Shown piece after piece: positions 15,992 through 24,121 of a stretch of DNA of 55,550 bases (position 1 is the first letter of the stretch; the number at the start of each line of letters is the position of its first letter). The position numbers and the translations under genes are program-made. Where the stretch lies: positions 1-55,550 of the forward strand of contig NZ_LMDW01000018.1 of the NCBI RefSeq assembly GCF_001425205.1, written 5' to 3'. Under the pieces are notes generated by a model. That model saw only the letters and a list, made by a program, of their open reading frames with translations, ran no database searches and was not told where the DNA came from. Origin of the DNA: Variovorax sp. Root411 (GTDB lineage: Bacteria > Pseudomonadota > Gammaproteobacteria > Burkholderiales > Burkholderiaceae_C).

Positions 15992-16645
15992 TTATGCAGT
16001 CCTATCCGCCGCGGGCCGCAGCAGATGGGCGTGAACGGCGCCGGCTTTGAGGTAACGAAAACCGACAAGGCCGAAGGCGCCAAGTTCTTCATCGCTCCAG
16101 CGGCGCGGCGCTTCGAGGTATACCGAGCCGCCGGCACGCAGCGCGCGCGCGGCAGCGCGCAGCGCCGGCTCGTAGAGCGCCGTGCTGTCGAACGGCGGAT
16201 CGAGGAACACGCCATCGAGGCTGCCGGCCGGCACCCGTTCGAGCGCGGTCACCCCGTTGCCGCGCTCGATACGCACGGCCTCGGCGGCCAGCTTGGTCTT
16301 CGTGGCTTGCAACTGGGCGGCCAGTGCGGCGTCCTGCTCGCACAGCAGCACGTTCGCGGCGCCGCGCGAGGCGGCCTCGAAGCCGAGCGCGCCGGTGCCC
16401 GCGAAGGCGTCGACGCACTGCCAGCCGGGCAGTTCGCCGCCACCGGCGCCGGCCAGGCTTGCGAGCCAGTTGAACAGCGTTTCGCGCACGCGGTCGGGCG
16501 TGGGGCGCAGGCCGGGCTTGTCGGCCACGGCGAGGCGGGTGCGCTTCCATTCGCCGCCGATGATGCGCACTTCGCTGGGCCGCGACGGACGCTTGGGTGC
16601 AGCAGGTGCGGAGGGATGTTTGGCGGGGGCGGCTTTCTGGGGCAT
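15992..16645 (-). CDS. rsmD: 16S rRNA (guanine(966)-N(2))-methyltransferase
   Basis: 217 residues. It methylates G966 of 16S rRNA in the assembled small subunit. A basic, Ala/Pro-rich N-terminal 25 residues precedes RIIGGEWKRTRL, the standard start of the RsmD domain. TPDRVRETLFNWL near 49-61, the SAM-binding VDAFAGTGALGFEAASRGA near 77-95, and the catalytic DPPF near 149-152 are all present. It is followed by coaD after 43 bases, the usual rsmD-coaD pair. Confidence 0.95.
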   Translation of the reverse strand: MPQKAAPAKHPSAPAAPKRPSRPSEVRIIGGEWKRTRLAVADKPGLRPTPDRVRETLFNWLASLAGAGGGELPGWQCVDAFAGTGALGFEAASRGAANVLLCEQDAALAAQLQATKTKLAAEAVRIERGNGVTALERVPAGSLDGVFLDPPFDSTALYEPALRAAARALRAGGSVYLEAPRRWSDEELGAFGLVGFRYLKAGAVHAHLLRPAADRTA

Positions 16646-16679
16646 GCGGCGAGCTTAACGCTGCCGCACGGGCGCCTTC

Positions 16680-17315
16680 TCAGACTCCAGCCAGTGCGCG
16701 CCGCGCCAGCATGGCCGCCAGCACGAGCATGGTTCCGCCGACGAGCGCATCGAGCATCCGCCAAGCGCGCGGACGTGCGAACACCGGCGCGAGCAGCCTT
16801 GCGCCGAAGCCCAGCGAGGTGAACCACAACGCGCTTGCCGTGGCCGCACCCACCACGAACCACAACTTGAGCAGCCCCGCGTACTGCGCCCCAGCGCTGC
16901 CCACGAGCAGCACAGTGTCGAGATAGACATGCGGGTTCAGCAGCGTGAAGCCGGCAGCCTGCGCCACCACGGCCGCGCGCGACAGCGAAACGCCCCGCGC
17001 CGTGGCCTGCAGCGCCGCGGACCGGCGCGAACGCCAGAGCGCCTTCAGTCCGTAGCCGCAGAGAAACGCCGCGCCGAGCCCGGCGAGCACCGTGGCCAGC
17101 ATCGGCCGCCCCTGCAGCGCCTGCGCCATGCCGGCCACCCCCGCGCCGATCAGCACCGCGTCGATGGCCGCGCAGAACAGCACCACCGCGCCCACGTGCT
17201 CGCGGCGCAAGCCCTGGCGCAGCACATAGGCGTTCTGCGCGCCGATGGCGACGATGAGGACCAGGCTCATGAAAAGCCCGTTGGCGAAGGCAGTGGTGGC
17301 GTGGACGGCTTGCAT
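16680..17315 (-). CDS. LysE/ArgO family amino-acid exporter
   Basis: 211 residues with about six hydrophobic helices. The first, LVLIVAIGAQNAYVLRQGLRR near 18-38, carries the GAQN motif typical of LysE/ArgO, and GFTLLNPHVYLDTVLL near 122-137 matches the second family signature (NPHVYLD). It should export lysine and/or arginine across the inner membrane. It is divergent from a LysR regulator of the ArgP/LysG type (75 bases between), the classic pairing in which the regulator senses basic amino acids and turns on the exporter. Confidence 0.92.
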   Translation of the reverse strand: MQAVHATTAFANGLFMSLVLIVAIGAQNAYVLRQGLRREHVGAVVLFCAAIDAVLIGAGVAGMAQALQGRPMLATVLAGLGAAFLCGYGLKALWRSRRSAALQATARGVSLSRAAVVAQAAGFTLLNPHVYLDTVLLVGSAGAQYAGLLKLWFVVGAATASALWFTSLGFGARLLAPVFARPRAWRMLDALVGGTMLVLAAMLARRALAGV

Positions 17316-17390
17316 GCTTCGAGCTTGCCGCTGGATGCCAGTTAACTCAAACTAAACTTTCTAACGCTAATTCAGTTTCTCTTCATCACC

Positions 17391-18305
17391 ATGCTCGACT
17401 ACGCCGCCCTGAACGCCCTCGCCGCCGTCGTACGCGAGGGCAGCTTCGAACGCGCCGCCCGCGCGCTGCACGTCACGCCCTCGGCCGTGTCGCAGCGCAT
17501 CAAGCAGTTGGAGGAACGCACCGGCGGCGCACTGCTGGTGCGCGGCCAGCCCTGCGTCGCAACGCAGGCCGGGCTGCAACTGTGCCGGCACGTCGAACGC
17601 GTGGGCATGCTGGAGCACGAACTGCGCGAAGCCCTGCCCGCGCTCGGCATGGGCGGCGACAAGGCGGGCGGCGAGCGCGTCACGGTGCGGGTGGCCGTCA
17701 ACGCCGACAGCCTTGCGACCTGGTTCATGGCGGCTGCCGCGGCCTTCGCCGCACCGGAACCGGCTGCGCTGCTCGACCTCACGGTAGACGACCAGGACCA
17801 CACGGCCGAACGGCTGCGCAGCGGCGCGGTGCTCGCGGCGGTCACCGCGCTGGCCCAGCCGGTGGCGGGCTGCAACAGCGAGGCGCTCGGCACGATGCAC
17901 TATGTGGCGGCGGCCAGCCCCGCGTTCGTGCGCGAGCATTTCGCCAAGGGCGTGGGCGCCCGCACGCTGGCGAGCGCCCCGAGCCTTGTGTTCGACCGCA
18001 AGGACCGGCTGCAGGCGCGCTGGGTGCGGCGCATCTGCCACCGCAACGTGGAGACGCCGCGCCACTGGATTCCCTCGCCCAATGCCTTCGTCGAGGCGGC
18101 GTGCGCGGGCATGGGCTGGGGCATGCATCCGGCCAGCATGGTGGCCGATGCTGTTCGCGAAGGGAAACTGGTGGAGCTGGAGCCCGGCTCGACGCTGCCG
18201 GTGCCGCTCTACTGGCAGCAGGCGCGCGCCGCGCCGCGGCTGCTCGAAAGGCTGGGGGCGGCGGTGCGCGCGGCCGCCCGCCGCGGCCCGCACGCGCTGG
18301 CGTGA
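17391..18305 (+). CDS. argP: LysR family regulator ArgP (IciA/LysG type)
   Basis: 304 residues. The helix-turn-helix lies near 5-45 (YAALNALAAVVREGSFERAA then VTPSAVSQRIKQLEE), and the RGQPCVATQAG stretch after it is typical of the ArgP/LysG subfamily. The effector domain starts near 96 (RVTVRVAVNADSLATWF), where the NADSLATW motif again marks ArgP. It should activate the divergent exporter gene in response to arginine or lysine. The TGA stop lies in a 14-base near-palindrome shared with the stop of the next convergent gene. Confidence 0.9.
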   Translation: MLDYAALNALAAVVREGSFERAARALHVTPSAVSQRIKQLEERTGGALLVRGQPCVATQAGLQLCRHVERVGMLEHELREALPALGMGGDKAGGERVTVRVAVNADSLATWFMAAAAAFAAPEPAALLDLTVDDQDHTAERLRSGAVLAAVTALAQPVAGCNSEALGTMHYVAAASPAFVREHFAKGVGARTLASAPSLVFDRKDRLQARWVRRICHRNVETPRHWIPSPNAFVEAACAGMGWGMHPASMVADAVREGKLVELEPGSTLPVPLYWQQARAAPRLLERLGAAVRAAARRGPHALA

Positions 18306-18309
18306 CCGG

Positions 18310-19683
18310 TTACGGCTGCGCCTTGGCAGTCTTGGCGTCCTTGCCGCCCACCACCACCGTCACCATGCGCTCGGGCTGCAGCTTGCGCTGGAAGGCCGCC
18401 TTCACGTCGGCCGCCGTGACCGCGTTCATGCGCGCGGTCCAGGTGTCGAGATAGTCCAGCGGGAGGTCATGCCAGGCGATGTTGGCGACGTTGCCGATGA
18501 GCTTGCGGTTGCTGTCCAGCAGCAGCGGGAAGCCGCCGATCAGGTTGTCCTTCGCGGCCTTGAGCTCGCTGGCGGTCGGGCCCTCGGCCACGAACCTGGC
18601 GAGCACTTCGCGCGACATCTTCACCGCCTCCTCGGCCTGGTCGGGCCGGGTCTGGAAGCCGACACGAAAGGCACCCGCATCGAGCCCCGGGGCGAAGCCG
18701 CTGTAGATGCTGTAGGTCAGGCCGTGCTTCTCGCGCACCTCGTTCATCAGGCGCGAAACGAAACCGCCGCCACCGAGCACGTAGTTGCCCAGCGTGAGCG
18801 CGAAGTGGTCGGGGTCCTTGCGCGGATAGCCGGGCTGGCCGACGAAGATGTGGGCCTGGGCCGAGTCGAAGGGAATGCGCTCGTCCTTCGGCGCCGCCAG
18901 CGCGGCCACCGGCGCGATGGCCGGCAGCGGTGTGCAGGACCCTGGCGCCGGGAGCCGCGACAGCAGCGTGGTCGCGAGCGTCTCGGCTTCGACGCGCGTG
19001 ACGGCGCCCACGATGCTGAGCTTGGCGCGGCACGGCACGATGAGCTGCTGGTTGCGCTGGCGCATGGCGGCGATGTCGATGCGCGCCAGTGTCTCTTCCG
19101 TCACTTCCTGGCCGTAGGGGTGCACGCCGTACACCGCGTGGGCGAAGGCGCGGCCCACGATGGTCGCGGGCTTGGTGTTGGCTTCCTTGATGGCCGCGTT
19201 GATGCGTTCGCGTTCGCGCTGCCACACATCGTCGGGAAAGGCCGGCTCGCCGATCTCGCGCGACGCCAGCGCGACCGCCTTGTTCAGCAACGCGGGATCG
19301 GAGAGCGTGCGCAGCGAGTAGCTGGTGCGGTCGGTGCCCGCGCTCACGTCGAAACTGGCGCCCAGATCGGCCCAGGCTTCGCCCAGGGCGTTCTGGTCGA
19401 GCGCCGGTTCGCCGCCCTTGCCGGCGCGCACGCCCTTCTCCACCATGGTCGCGGTGCTGCTGGCCAGACCGGCCTGCGCCGCGGGGTCGCGGCGGCTGCC
19501 GGCGTCGAAATCGACCTGCACGTCGACGATCGGCAGCGCGTTGGTCGCCACCAGGTAAATCTTCGCGCCGTTAGCCAGCGTCCATTGCTGGATGGGCAGC
19601 GCGGCCTGGGCACTGGTGATGCCCACGATGGTGGTGACGCCTGCGAACAGCGCGCATTGCGCGATCTTCTTGAGAGTTTTCAT
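18310..19683 (-). CDS. M16 family peptidase, non-catalytic subunit
   Basis: 457 residues with a signal peptide (about 1-27, ending TSAQA) that sends it to the periplasm. The fold is that of an M16 (pitrilysin) protein, but the zinc motif HxxEH is absent at its expected place (AGLASSTATMVEKG). The C-terminal half keeps the conserved Arg-Tyr region GGGGFVSRLMNEVREKHGLTYS that helps bind substrate. With the catalytic partner directly upstream on the same strand (18 bases apart), it probably forms a heterodimer of one active and one inactive chain, as known for several bacterial M16B peptidases. Confidence 0.88.
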   Translation of the reverse strand: MKTLKKIAQCALFAGVTTIVGITSAQAALPIQQWTLANGAKIYLVATNALPIVDVQVDFDAGSRRDPAAQAGLASSTATMVEKGVRAGKGGEPALDQNALGEAWADLGASFDVSAGTDRTSYSLRTLSDPALLNKAVALASREIGEPAFPDDVWQRERERINAAIKEANTKPATIVGRAFAHAVYGVHPYGQEVTEETLARIDIAAMRQRNQQLIVPCRAKLSIVGAVTRVEAETLATTLLSRLPAPGSCTPLPAIAPVAALAAPKDERIPFDSAQAHIFVGQPGYPRKDPDHFALTLGNYVLGGGGFVSRLMNEVREKHGLTYSIYSGFAPGLDAGAFRVGFQTRPDQAEEAVKMSREVLARFVAEGPTASELKAAKDNLIGGFPLLLDSNRKLIGNVANIAWHDLPLDYLDTWTARMNAVTAADVKAAFQRKLQPERMVTVVVGGKDAKTAKAQP

Positions 19684-19701
19684 GGAATCGGGACCTGTCT
19701 T

Positions 19702-21141
19702 TCAGCGCATTTCGCCCGCGGGCGCCGCGAAGCCGCGGCCGCGTGGCTTGGCTTCGGGCGGCAGGGGGCGCAGCGTGGCGACCGTGAGCTGGTCGTCGCC
19801 GAAATATTTGGCGGCCACCGCCTGCACCTGGGCGGCCGTGACGGATTGCAGCCGGGCAACGATACGCTCGCTGGCGTCGAGCGGCAGGCCCTGGATCCAG
19901 TTGCTGCCGAGTTCGCGCGCCTGGGCCATCACCGAGTCGCGCTTGTAGGTCTCGCTCGCCACCCATTGGGTCTTGACGCGGGCCAGTTCGGCTTCGCCCA
20001 CGCCGTCCCTGGCGACGCGCGCCACCTGGACACGCAGCGCGGCCTCAACCGTCTCGGCGCTCTTTCCGGCGGCCGGCACGCCGTCGAGCATGAAGAGCTG
20101 CGGGCCGCGGCCGATGAATCCCGAATAGGCCCCCGCCGAATCGGCGACGCGGTCGGGGCCTTGGGTCAGCGCGCGATCGAGCCGGGCGCCGGTGTAGCCG
20201 TCGAGCACGGCCGACAGCACCACCAGCGCCCAGGCGTCGCTGTTCGCATCGTCGATGTTGGCGAGCTGCGGTATGCGGAAGGCCAGCGACACGTACGCCT
20301 GCTCGGCCGGCGCCTTCAGTTCGACACGGCGGATGCCGCGCTGCGCCGGCTCGGTGCGCGGCTTGCGCACGGGCACGGCGCGCGAGGCGATGCGGCCGTA
20401 GTACTTCTCGGCCATGGCGCGCACCCGGGCCACGTCGACATCGCCGGCCACCACGAGCACGGCGTTGGCGGGCACGTACCAGCGCTTGAGGAAGGCGCGC
20501 GCGTCCTCGGGCGTCATGGCGTCGAGGTCGCTCATCCAGCCGACCACGGGGCGGTGGTAGGGCGAGGCGGTGAAGACGGCGGCGTTCTGCTGCTCGCCGA
20601 GCAGCGCGCGCGGCTGGTCTTCGGTGCGCAGGCGACGCTCTTCCTTGACGACCTCGATCTCGCGCTTGAACTCGTCGTCGGGCCACTGGTTGTTGGCGAA
20701 GCGGTCCGATTCGAGCTTCATCACCTGCTCGAGGCTGCCGACCGGGATCTGCTGGTAGTAGCCGGTGTAGTCGCGGGTGGTGAAGGCGTTTTCCTGGCCA
20801 CCGAGGGCCGCCACGCGGCGCGAGAACTCGCCGGGCTTGATGTCCTTGGTGCCCTTGAACATCATGTGTTCGAGCGCATGTGCCACGCCCGAGGTGCCGT
20901 CGACCTCGTCCATCGAGCCCACGCGGACCCAGACCATCTGCACCGCCGTGGGCGAGCGCCGGTCGGGCTGGACGATCAGCGTCATGCCGTTGGCAAGCGT
21001 GAATTGCTGGGGGCCGGGCGCCGCGGCTGCGGCGGCGGAAGTCGAATCGGTCTGGGCCTGCGCAGGCATGGCCCATGGCGCCAGAAGCGCCATCGCCAGC
21101 ACCGCACCAGACGCAGCACGGCGTGGCGGGAGGTGTTTCAT
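19702..21141 (-). CDS. M16 family zinc peptidase, catalytic subunit
   Basis: 479 residues. Signal peptide about 1-29 (ending MPAQAQ). The inverted zinc motif HxxEH is clear in HALEHMMFKGT near 89-99, and the third zinc ligand Glu lies in EIEVVKEERRLRTEDQP downstream, so the active site is complete. The second M16 domain covers the C-terminal half. It would cleave small proteins or peptides in the periplasm with the inactive partner encoded next. It is divergent from ftsY with 29 bases between the starts. Confidence 0.92.
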   Translation of the reverse strand: MKHLPPRRAASGAVLAMALLAPWAMPAQAQTDSTSAAAAAAPGPQQFTLANGMTLIVQPDRRSPTAVQMVWVRVGSMDEVDGTSGVAHALEHMMFKGTKDIKPGEFSRRVAALGGQENAFTTRDYTGYYQQIPVGSLEQVMKLESDRFANNQWPDDEFKREIEVVKEERRLRTEDQPRALLGEQQNAAVFTASPYHRPVVGWMSDLDAMTPEDARAFLKRWYVPANAVLVVAGDVDVARVRAMAEKYYGRIASRAVPVRKPRTEPAQRGIRRVELKAPAEQAYVSLAFRIPQLANIDDANSDAWALVVLSAVLDGYTGARLDRALTQGPDRVADSAGAYSGFIGRGPQLFMLDGVPAAGKSAETVEAALRVQVARVARDGVGEAELARVKTQWVASETYKRDSVMAQARELGSNWIQGLPLDASERIVARLQSVTAAQVQAVAAKYFGDDQLTVATLRPLPPEAKPRGRGFAAPAGEMR

Positions 21142-21170
21142 AGAATGGGTCGGATTGTAAAAAGCTCCCG

Positions 21171-22421
21171 ATGTTCAGTTTCTTCAAGAAAAAACCGCCT
21201 GCCGAGACCCCCGATACGCCGGCGGCCAACCCGCCGGCCGCGCCGGCGCCCGCCCCGGAGCCCGCACCGGCACGCTCCGTGTTCTCGCCTTCGAGCTGGT
21301 TCGGTTCGAAGCCGGCGGCTGAAGAAGCGCCTCCTGCGCCCCCGCCTGCAACGCCACCCGTGCCGTCCCCGGCGCCTGCGCCTGCGCCTATTGCCGCGCC
21401 GCCGATCGTGGCAGCGCCCGTACCGGTCCCTGCGCCTACGCCCGCGCCGGCTCCTGCACCAGCACCAGCACCAGCACCAGCACCAACACCAACACCAACG
21501 ATCGAAGCCGCCGTCGCCACCGAGCGCAAGGGCTGGTTCGATAAGCTCAAGACCGGCCTGCGCAAGACCGGCACCGGCATCCAGGCCGTGTTCGTCAACG
21601 CGCAGATCGACGACGCGCTGTACGAAGAGCTCGAATCCGCCCTGCTGATGGCCGACACCGGCGTGAAGGCGACCGAGTATCTGCTCGACGACCTGCGCGG
21701 CCGCGTCAAGCGCCAGATGGCCACCGACGCGGCGCAGGTCAAGGTGCTGCTGGCCGAAACCATCGCCGACCTGCTCCGCCCGCTCGAGAAGCCGCTGGTC
21801 ATTGGCCGGTTCACGCCCACCGTCATCATGGTGGCCGGCGTCAACGGCGCGGGCAAGACCACCTCCATCGGCAAGCTCACCAAGCACCTGGCCGACGAAG
21901 GCGCCTCCGTGCTGCTGGCCGCAGCCGACACCTTCCGGGCGGCGGCGCGCGAGCAGTTGCTGGTCTGGGCCGACCGCAACACGGTCGAGATCGTGAGCAA
22001 CGAGGGCGGCGACCCGTCGGCCGTGAGCTTCGACGCAGTGAACGCCGGCAAGGCGCGCGGCAAGGACGTGGTGCTGGTCGACACGGCCGGCCGCCTGCCG
22101 ACGCAGTTGCACCTGATGGACGAGCTCAAGAAGATCAAGCGCGTCGTCACCAAGGCCGACACGACGGCGCCACACGAGGTGCTGCTGGTGATCGACGGCA
22201 ACACCGGGCAGAACGCGCTCGCACAGGTCAAGGCCTTCGACGAGACGCTGGGCCTCACCGGCCTCGTCGTGACCAAGCTCGACGGCACTGCCAAGGGCGG
22301 CGTGCTGTGCGCCATCGCGCGCGAACGGCCGATTCCGGTCTATTTCATCGGCGTAGGTGAGAAGCTCGAAGACCTAGAGACCTTCGACGCGCGCGAGTTC
22401 GCGCAGGCGCTGCTCGGATAA
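21171..22421 (+). CDS. ftsY: Signal recognition particle receptor FtsY
   Basis: 416 residues. FtsY docks SRP-ribosome complexes at the inner membrane. The N terminus (MFSFFKKKPP) is basic and likely membrane-contacting; it is followed by a long Pro/Ala linker (about 10-110) instead of the acidic A domain of E. coli. The N domain begins near 118 (KGWFDKLKTGLRKTG). The G domain has GVNGAGKTT (P-loop, about 223-231), AADTFRAAAREQL, DTAGRLPTQ and TKLDGTAKGG. All GTPase motifs are intact. Part of the linker is encoded by a hexanucleotide repeat at 21456-21497, so its length may vary between strains. Confidence 0.96.
   Translation: MFSFFKKKPPAETPDTPAANPPAAPAPAPEPAPARSVFSPSSWFGSKPAAEEAPPAPPPATPPVPSPAPAPAPIAAPPIVAAPVPVPAPTPAPAPAPAPAPAPAPTPTPTIEAAVATERKGWFDKLKTGLRKTGTGIQAVFVNAQIDDALYEELESALLMADTGVKATEYLLDDLRGRVKRQMATDAAQVKVLLAETIADLLRPLEKPLVIGRFTPTVIMVAGVNGAGKTTSIGKLTKHLADEGASVLLAAADTFRAAAREQLLVWADRNTVEIVSNEGGDPSAVSFDAVNAGKARGKDVVLVDTAGRLPTQLHLMDELKKIKRVVTKADTTAPHEVLLVIDGNTGQNALAQVKAFDETLGLTGLVVTKLDGTAKGGVLCAIARERPIPVYFIGVGEKLEDLETFDAREFAQALLG
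21456..21497 (+). repeat. Hexanucleotide tandem repeat inside ftsY
   Basis: Seven 6-base units: five GCACCA followed by two ACACCA. They keep the frame and encode alternating Ala-Pro then Thr-Pro in the FtsY linker. A unit gain or loss would change the linker by two residues without a frameshift. Confidence 0.9.
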
Positions 22422-22566
22422 AAAACGGCCCCGCCGTGCGCGGCAGGCGTGGTTCTTGACGCTACATTTTTCATAGCAATTTCATGGCGGGCGCGCTTGC
22501 CATCGGGCCTTGGCGTAGGCACCATCGAATGTCTCGCCGCATCTCACGGCGCCCCGGAGACTTGCC

Positions 22567-23031
22567 ATGACGCACACCGCTGCCGCCCCGCTGGAATCGA
22601 GCGACCGCAAGGTCGACCGGCTGCTCGCCCATTACGAGGAGAGCCACCGCAATCCGACCAACGAACTGATCCATTTCATCGCCATCCCGGCCATCATGCT
22701 GAGCATCGTTGGCTTGCTGTTCGCGCTCCATGCCTGGGTGGCGTACGGCTTCGTGGCCGCCAGCCTCGTCTATTACGCCCTGCTGCGCTCGCCGGCCTTC
22801 CTGCTGGCCATGCTCGCCCTGACCGCGCTGGCCCTGGCGCTGGTGCATGCGATGGGCGGACTTGTATTGCCGATTTCAGCCGCTATCTTTGTGGTGGCCT
22901 GGATCTTCCAGTTCGTGGGCCACAGGATCGAGGGCAAGAAACCTTCGTTCTTCGAAGACATCCAATATCTCTGGGTCGGACCGTTGTTCGTGCTGTCCAA
23001 GCTCTTCCTAAAGCTGGGGGTACGCTGGTAG
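22567..23031 (+). CDS. DUF962/Mpo1-like membrane protein
   Basis: 154 residues with three or four hydrophobic helices. The N-terminal motif HYEESHRNPTNELIHFIAIP near 22-41 and the C-terminal QFVGHRIEGKKPSFFEDIQYLWVGPLFVL block near 116-144 are those of the DUF962 (YGL010w/Mpo1) family. The yeast member is an iron-dependent dioxygenase of 2-hydroxy fatty acids, and the family histidines are present here. The bacterial role is not established by context. The 145 bases before it hold GCTACATTTTTCATAGC (22461-22477), a short inverted repeat, and a GGAG ribosome-binding site. Confidence 0.85.
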   Translation: MTHTAAAPLESSDRKVDRLLAHYEESHRNPTNELIHFIAIPAIMLSIVGLLFALHAWVAYGFVAASLVYYALLRSPAFLLAMLALTALALALVHAMGGLVLPISAAIFVVAWIFQFVGHRIEGKKPSFFEDIQYLWVGPLFVLSKLFLKLGVRW

Positions 23032-23074
23032 CCCTGCTCTATCGCGACGATAGAAATTCAAGGGAACCCTTGGT

Positions 23075-23101
23075 TTAGCACTCCCTCTAATCGAGTGCTA
23101 A
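23075..23101. promoter_or_regulatory. CIRCE operator (HrcA-binding inverted repeat) before rpoH
   Basis: The sequence is TTAGCACTC, nine bases, GAGTGCTAA, a perfect match to the consensus CIRCE element bound by the heat-shock repressor HrcA. It ends 27 bases before the rpoH start codon and overlaps the likely promoter. hrcA itself is not in the window. Confidence 0.92.
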
Positions 23102-23104
23102 TAT
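23075..23104 (+). promoter_or_regulatory. Candidate rpoH promoter embedded in CIRCE
   Basis: TTAGCA (23075-23080, four of six matches to a -35 box) is 18 bases from TAATAT (23099-23104), a good -10 box. The two arms of the CIRCE element cover the -35 box and the edge of the -10 box, so HrcA bound there would block polymerase. The transcript would start near 23111, just ahead of the AAAGGAG ribosome-binding site at 23114-23120. Confidence 0.55.
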
Positions 23105-23128
23105 GGCCCACACAAAGGAGTTTCCCTG

Positions 23129-24070
23129 ATGACAACGCTGTCTGGAGTCTCTGCCAACCAGCTGGCCGTCGCCAACCCATGGTCGATGGTTCCCCCGCTG
23201 GGCAACCTGGACGCTTACATTTCGGCCGCCAACCGCCTGCCGCTGCTCACGCTCGAAGAAGAGCAGGGCTTCGCACGCAAGCTGCGCGACCACAACGACC
23301 TCGAATCCGCCGGCGCGCTGGTGCTGTCGCACCTGCGCCTCGTGGTGTCCATTTCCCGCCAGTACCTGGGCTACGGGCTGCCGCACGGCGACCTGATCCA
23401 GGAGGGCAACGTCGGGCTCATGAAGGCCGTGAAGCGCTTCGACCCCGACCAGGGCGTGCGCCTCGTGAGCTACGCCATGCACTGGATCAAGGCCGAGATC
23501 CACGAGTACATCCTGAAGAACTGGCGCATGGTCAAGGTCGCGACGACCAAGGCCCAGCGCAAGCTGTTCTTCAACCTGCGCTCGATGAAGCAGGGCTTCA
23601 AGGCCGACTCGGCCGCGGCCGACAACGGCACGCACCGCGAGACGCTGAGCCCCGACGAGGTGTCGCAGATGGCGACGCGGCTGAACGTCAAGCCCGAGGA
23701 AGTGCTCGAGATGGAAACCCGCCTGTCGGGCGGCGACGTCATGCTCGATCCGGGCCCGTCGGACGACGGTGATGAAGCCTTTGGTCCGATCGCCTACTTG
23801 GCCGACGCCACGCAGGAACCCACCGCACTGCTCGAATCGCAGCAGCGCGACCGCCTGTCGAGCGACGGCATCGCCACCGCGCTCGAAGCGCTGGACGACC
23901 GCAGCCGCCGCATCGTGGAAGAGCGCTGGCTCAAGGTCAACGACGACGGCTCGGGCGGCATGACGCTGCACGACTTGGCCGCGGTGTACGGCGTGAGCGC
24001 CGAGCGCATCCGCCAGATCGAAGTGGCGGCCATGAAGAAGATGAAGAAGGCGCTCGCGGAGTACGCATAG
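23129..24070 (+). CDS. rpoH: RNA polymerase heat-shock sigma factor (sigma-32)
   Basis: 313 residues. Region 2 is clear: SHLRLVVSISRQYLGYGL, DLIQEGNVGLMKAVKRFDP and LVSYAMHWIKAEIHEYI (about 70-130), followed by the RpoH box stretch NWRMVKVATTKAQRKLFFNLR (about 132-152), which identifies sigma-32 among group 3 factors. Region 4 ends with YGVSAERIRQIEVAAMKKM near 287-305. It directs transcription of chaperone and protease genes. AAAGGAG lies eight bases before the ATG. A perfect CIRCE element overlaps the promoter, so HrcA probably represses it. Confidence 0.96.
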   Translation: MTTLSGVSANQLAVANPWSMVPPLGNLDAYISAANRLPLLTLEEEQGFARKLRDHNDLESAGALVLSHLRLVVSISRQYLGYGLPHGDLIQEGNVGLMKAVKRFDPDQGVRLVSYAMHWIKAEIHEYILKNWRMVKVATTKAQRKLFFNLRSMKQGFKADSAAADNGTHRETLSPDEVSQMATRLNVKPEEVLEMETRLSGGDVMLDPGPSDDGDEAFGPIAYLADATQEPTALLESQQRDRLSSDGIATALEALDDRSRRIVEERWLKVNDDGSGGMTLHDLAAVYGVSAERIRQIEVAAMKKMKKALAEYA

Positions 24071-24096
24071 GCCTTGGCCCCTCCGACCTGACAAGT

Positions 24097-24121
24097 AAGC
24101 CCGGTACTCCCGGGCTTTCTT
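24097..24121. terminator. Rho-independent terminator after rpoH
   Basis: An 8-base-pair stem, AAGCCCGG (24097-24104) and CCGGGCTT (24110-24117), with loop TACTC and a following T-rich run. It lies between the convergent rpoH and DNA-repair genes and may serve both strands. Confidence 0.8.

Noticed and set aside
18310..19683. The zinc-less M16 gene as a decayed pseudogene
   Set aside because: The frame is intact, the signal peptide and the Arg-Tyr site are kept, and an inactive partner chain is normal in this family.
21456..21497. Short-spaced tandem repeats as a CRISPR-like array
   Set aside because: Six-base units without spacers inside the ftsY linker; a microsatellite.
17902..21648. A 1248-codon open frame on the plus strand
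   Set aside because: It is the GC-rich shadow of the two minus-strand M16 genes, with low-complexity R/A/G sequence and no domain.
22461..22477. GCTACATTTTTCATAGC as an operator or terminator for the DUF962 gene
   Set aside because: The dyad has only four-base arms. I recall similar AT-rich motifs scattered between Comamonadaceae genes; one copy here gives no basis for a role.
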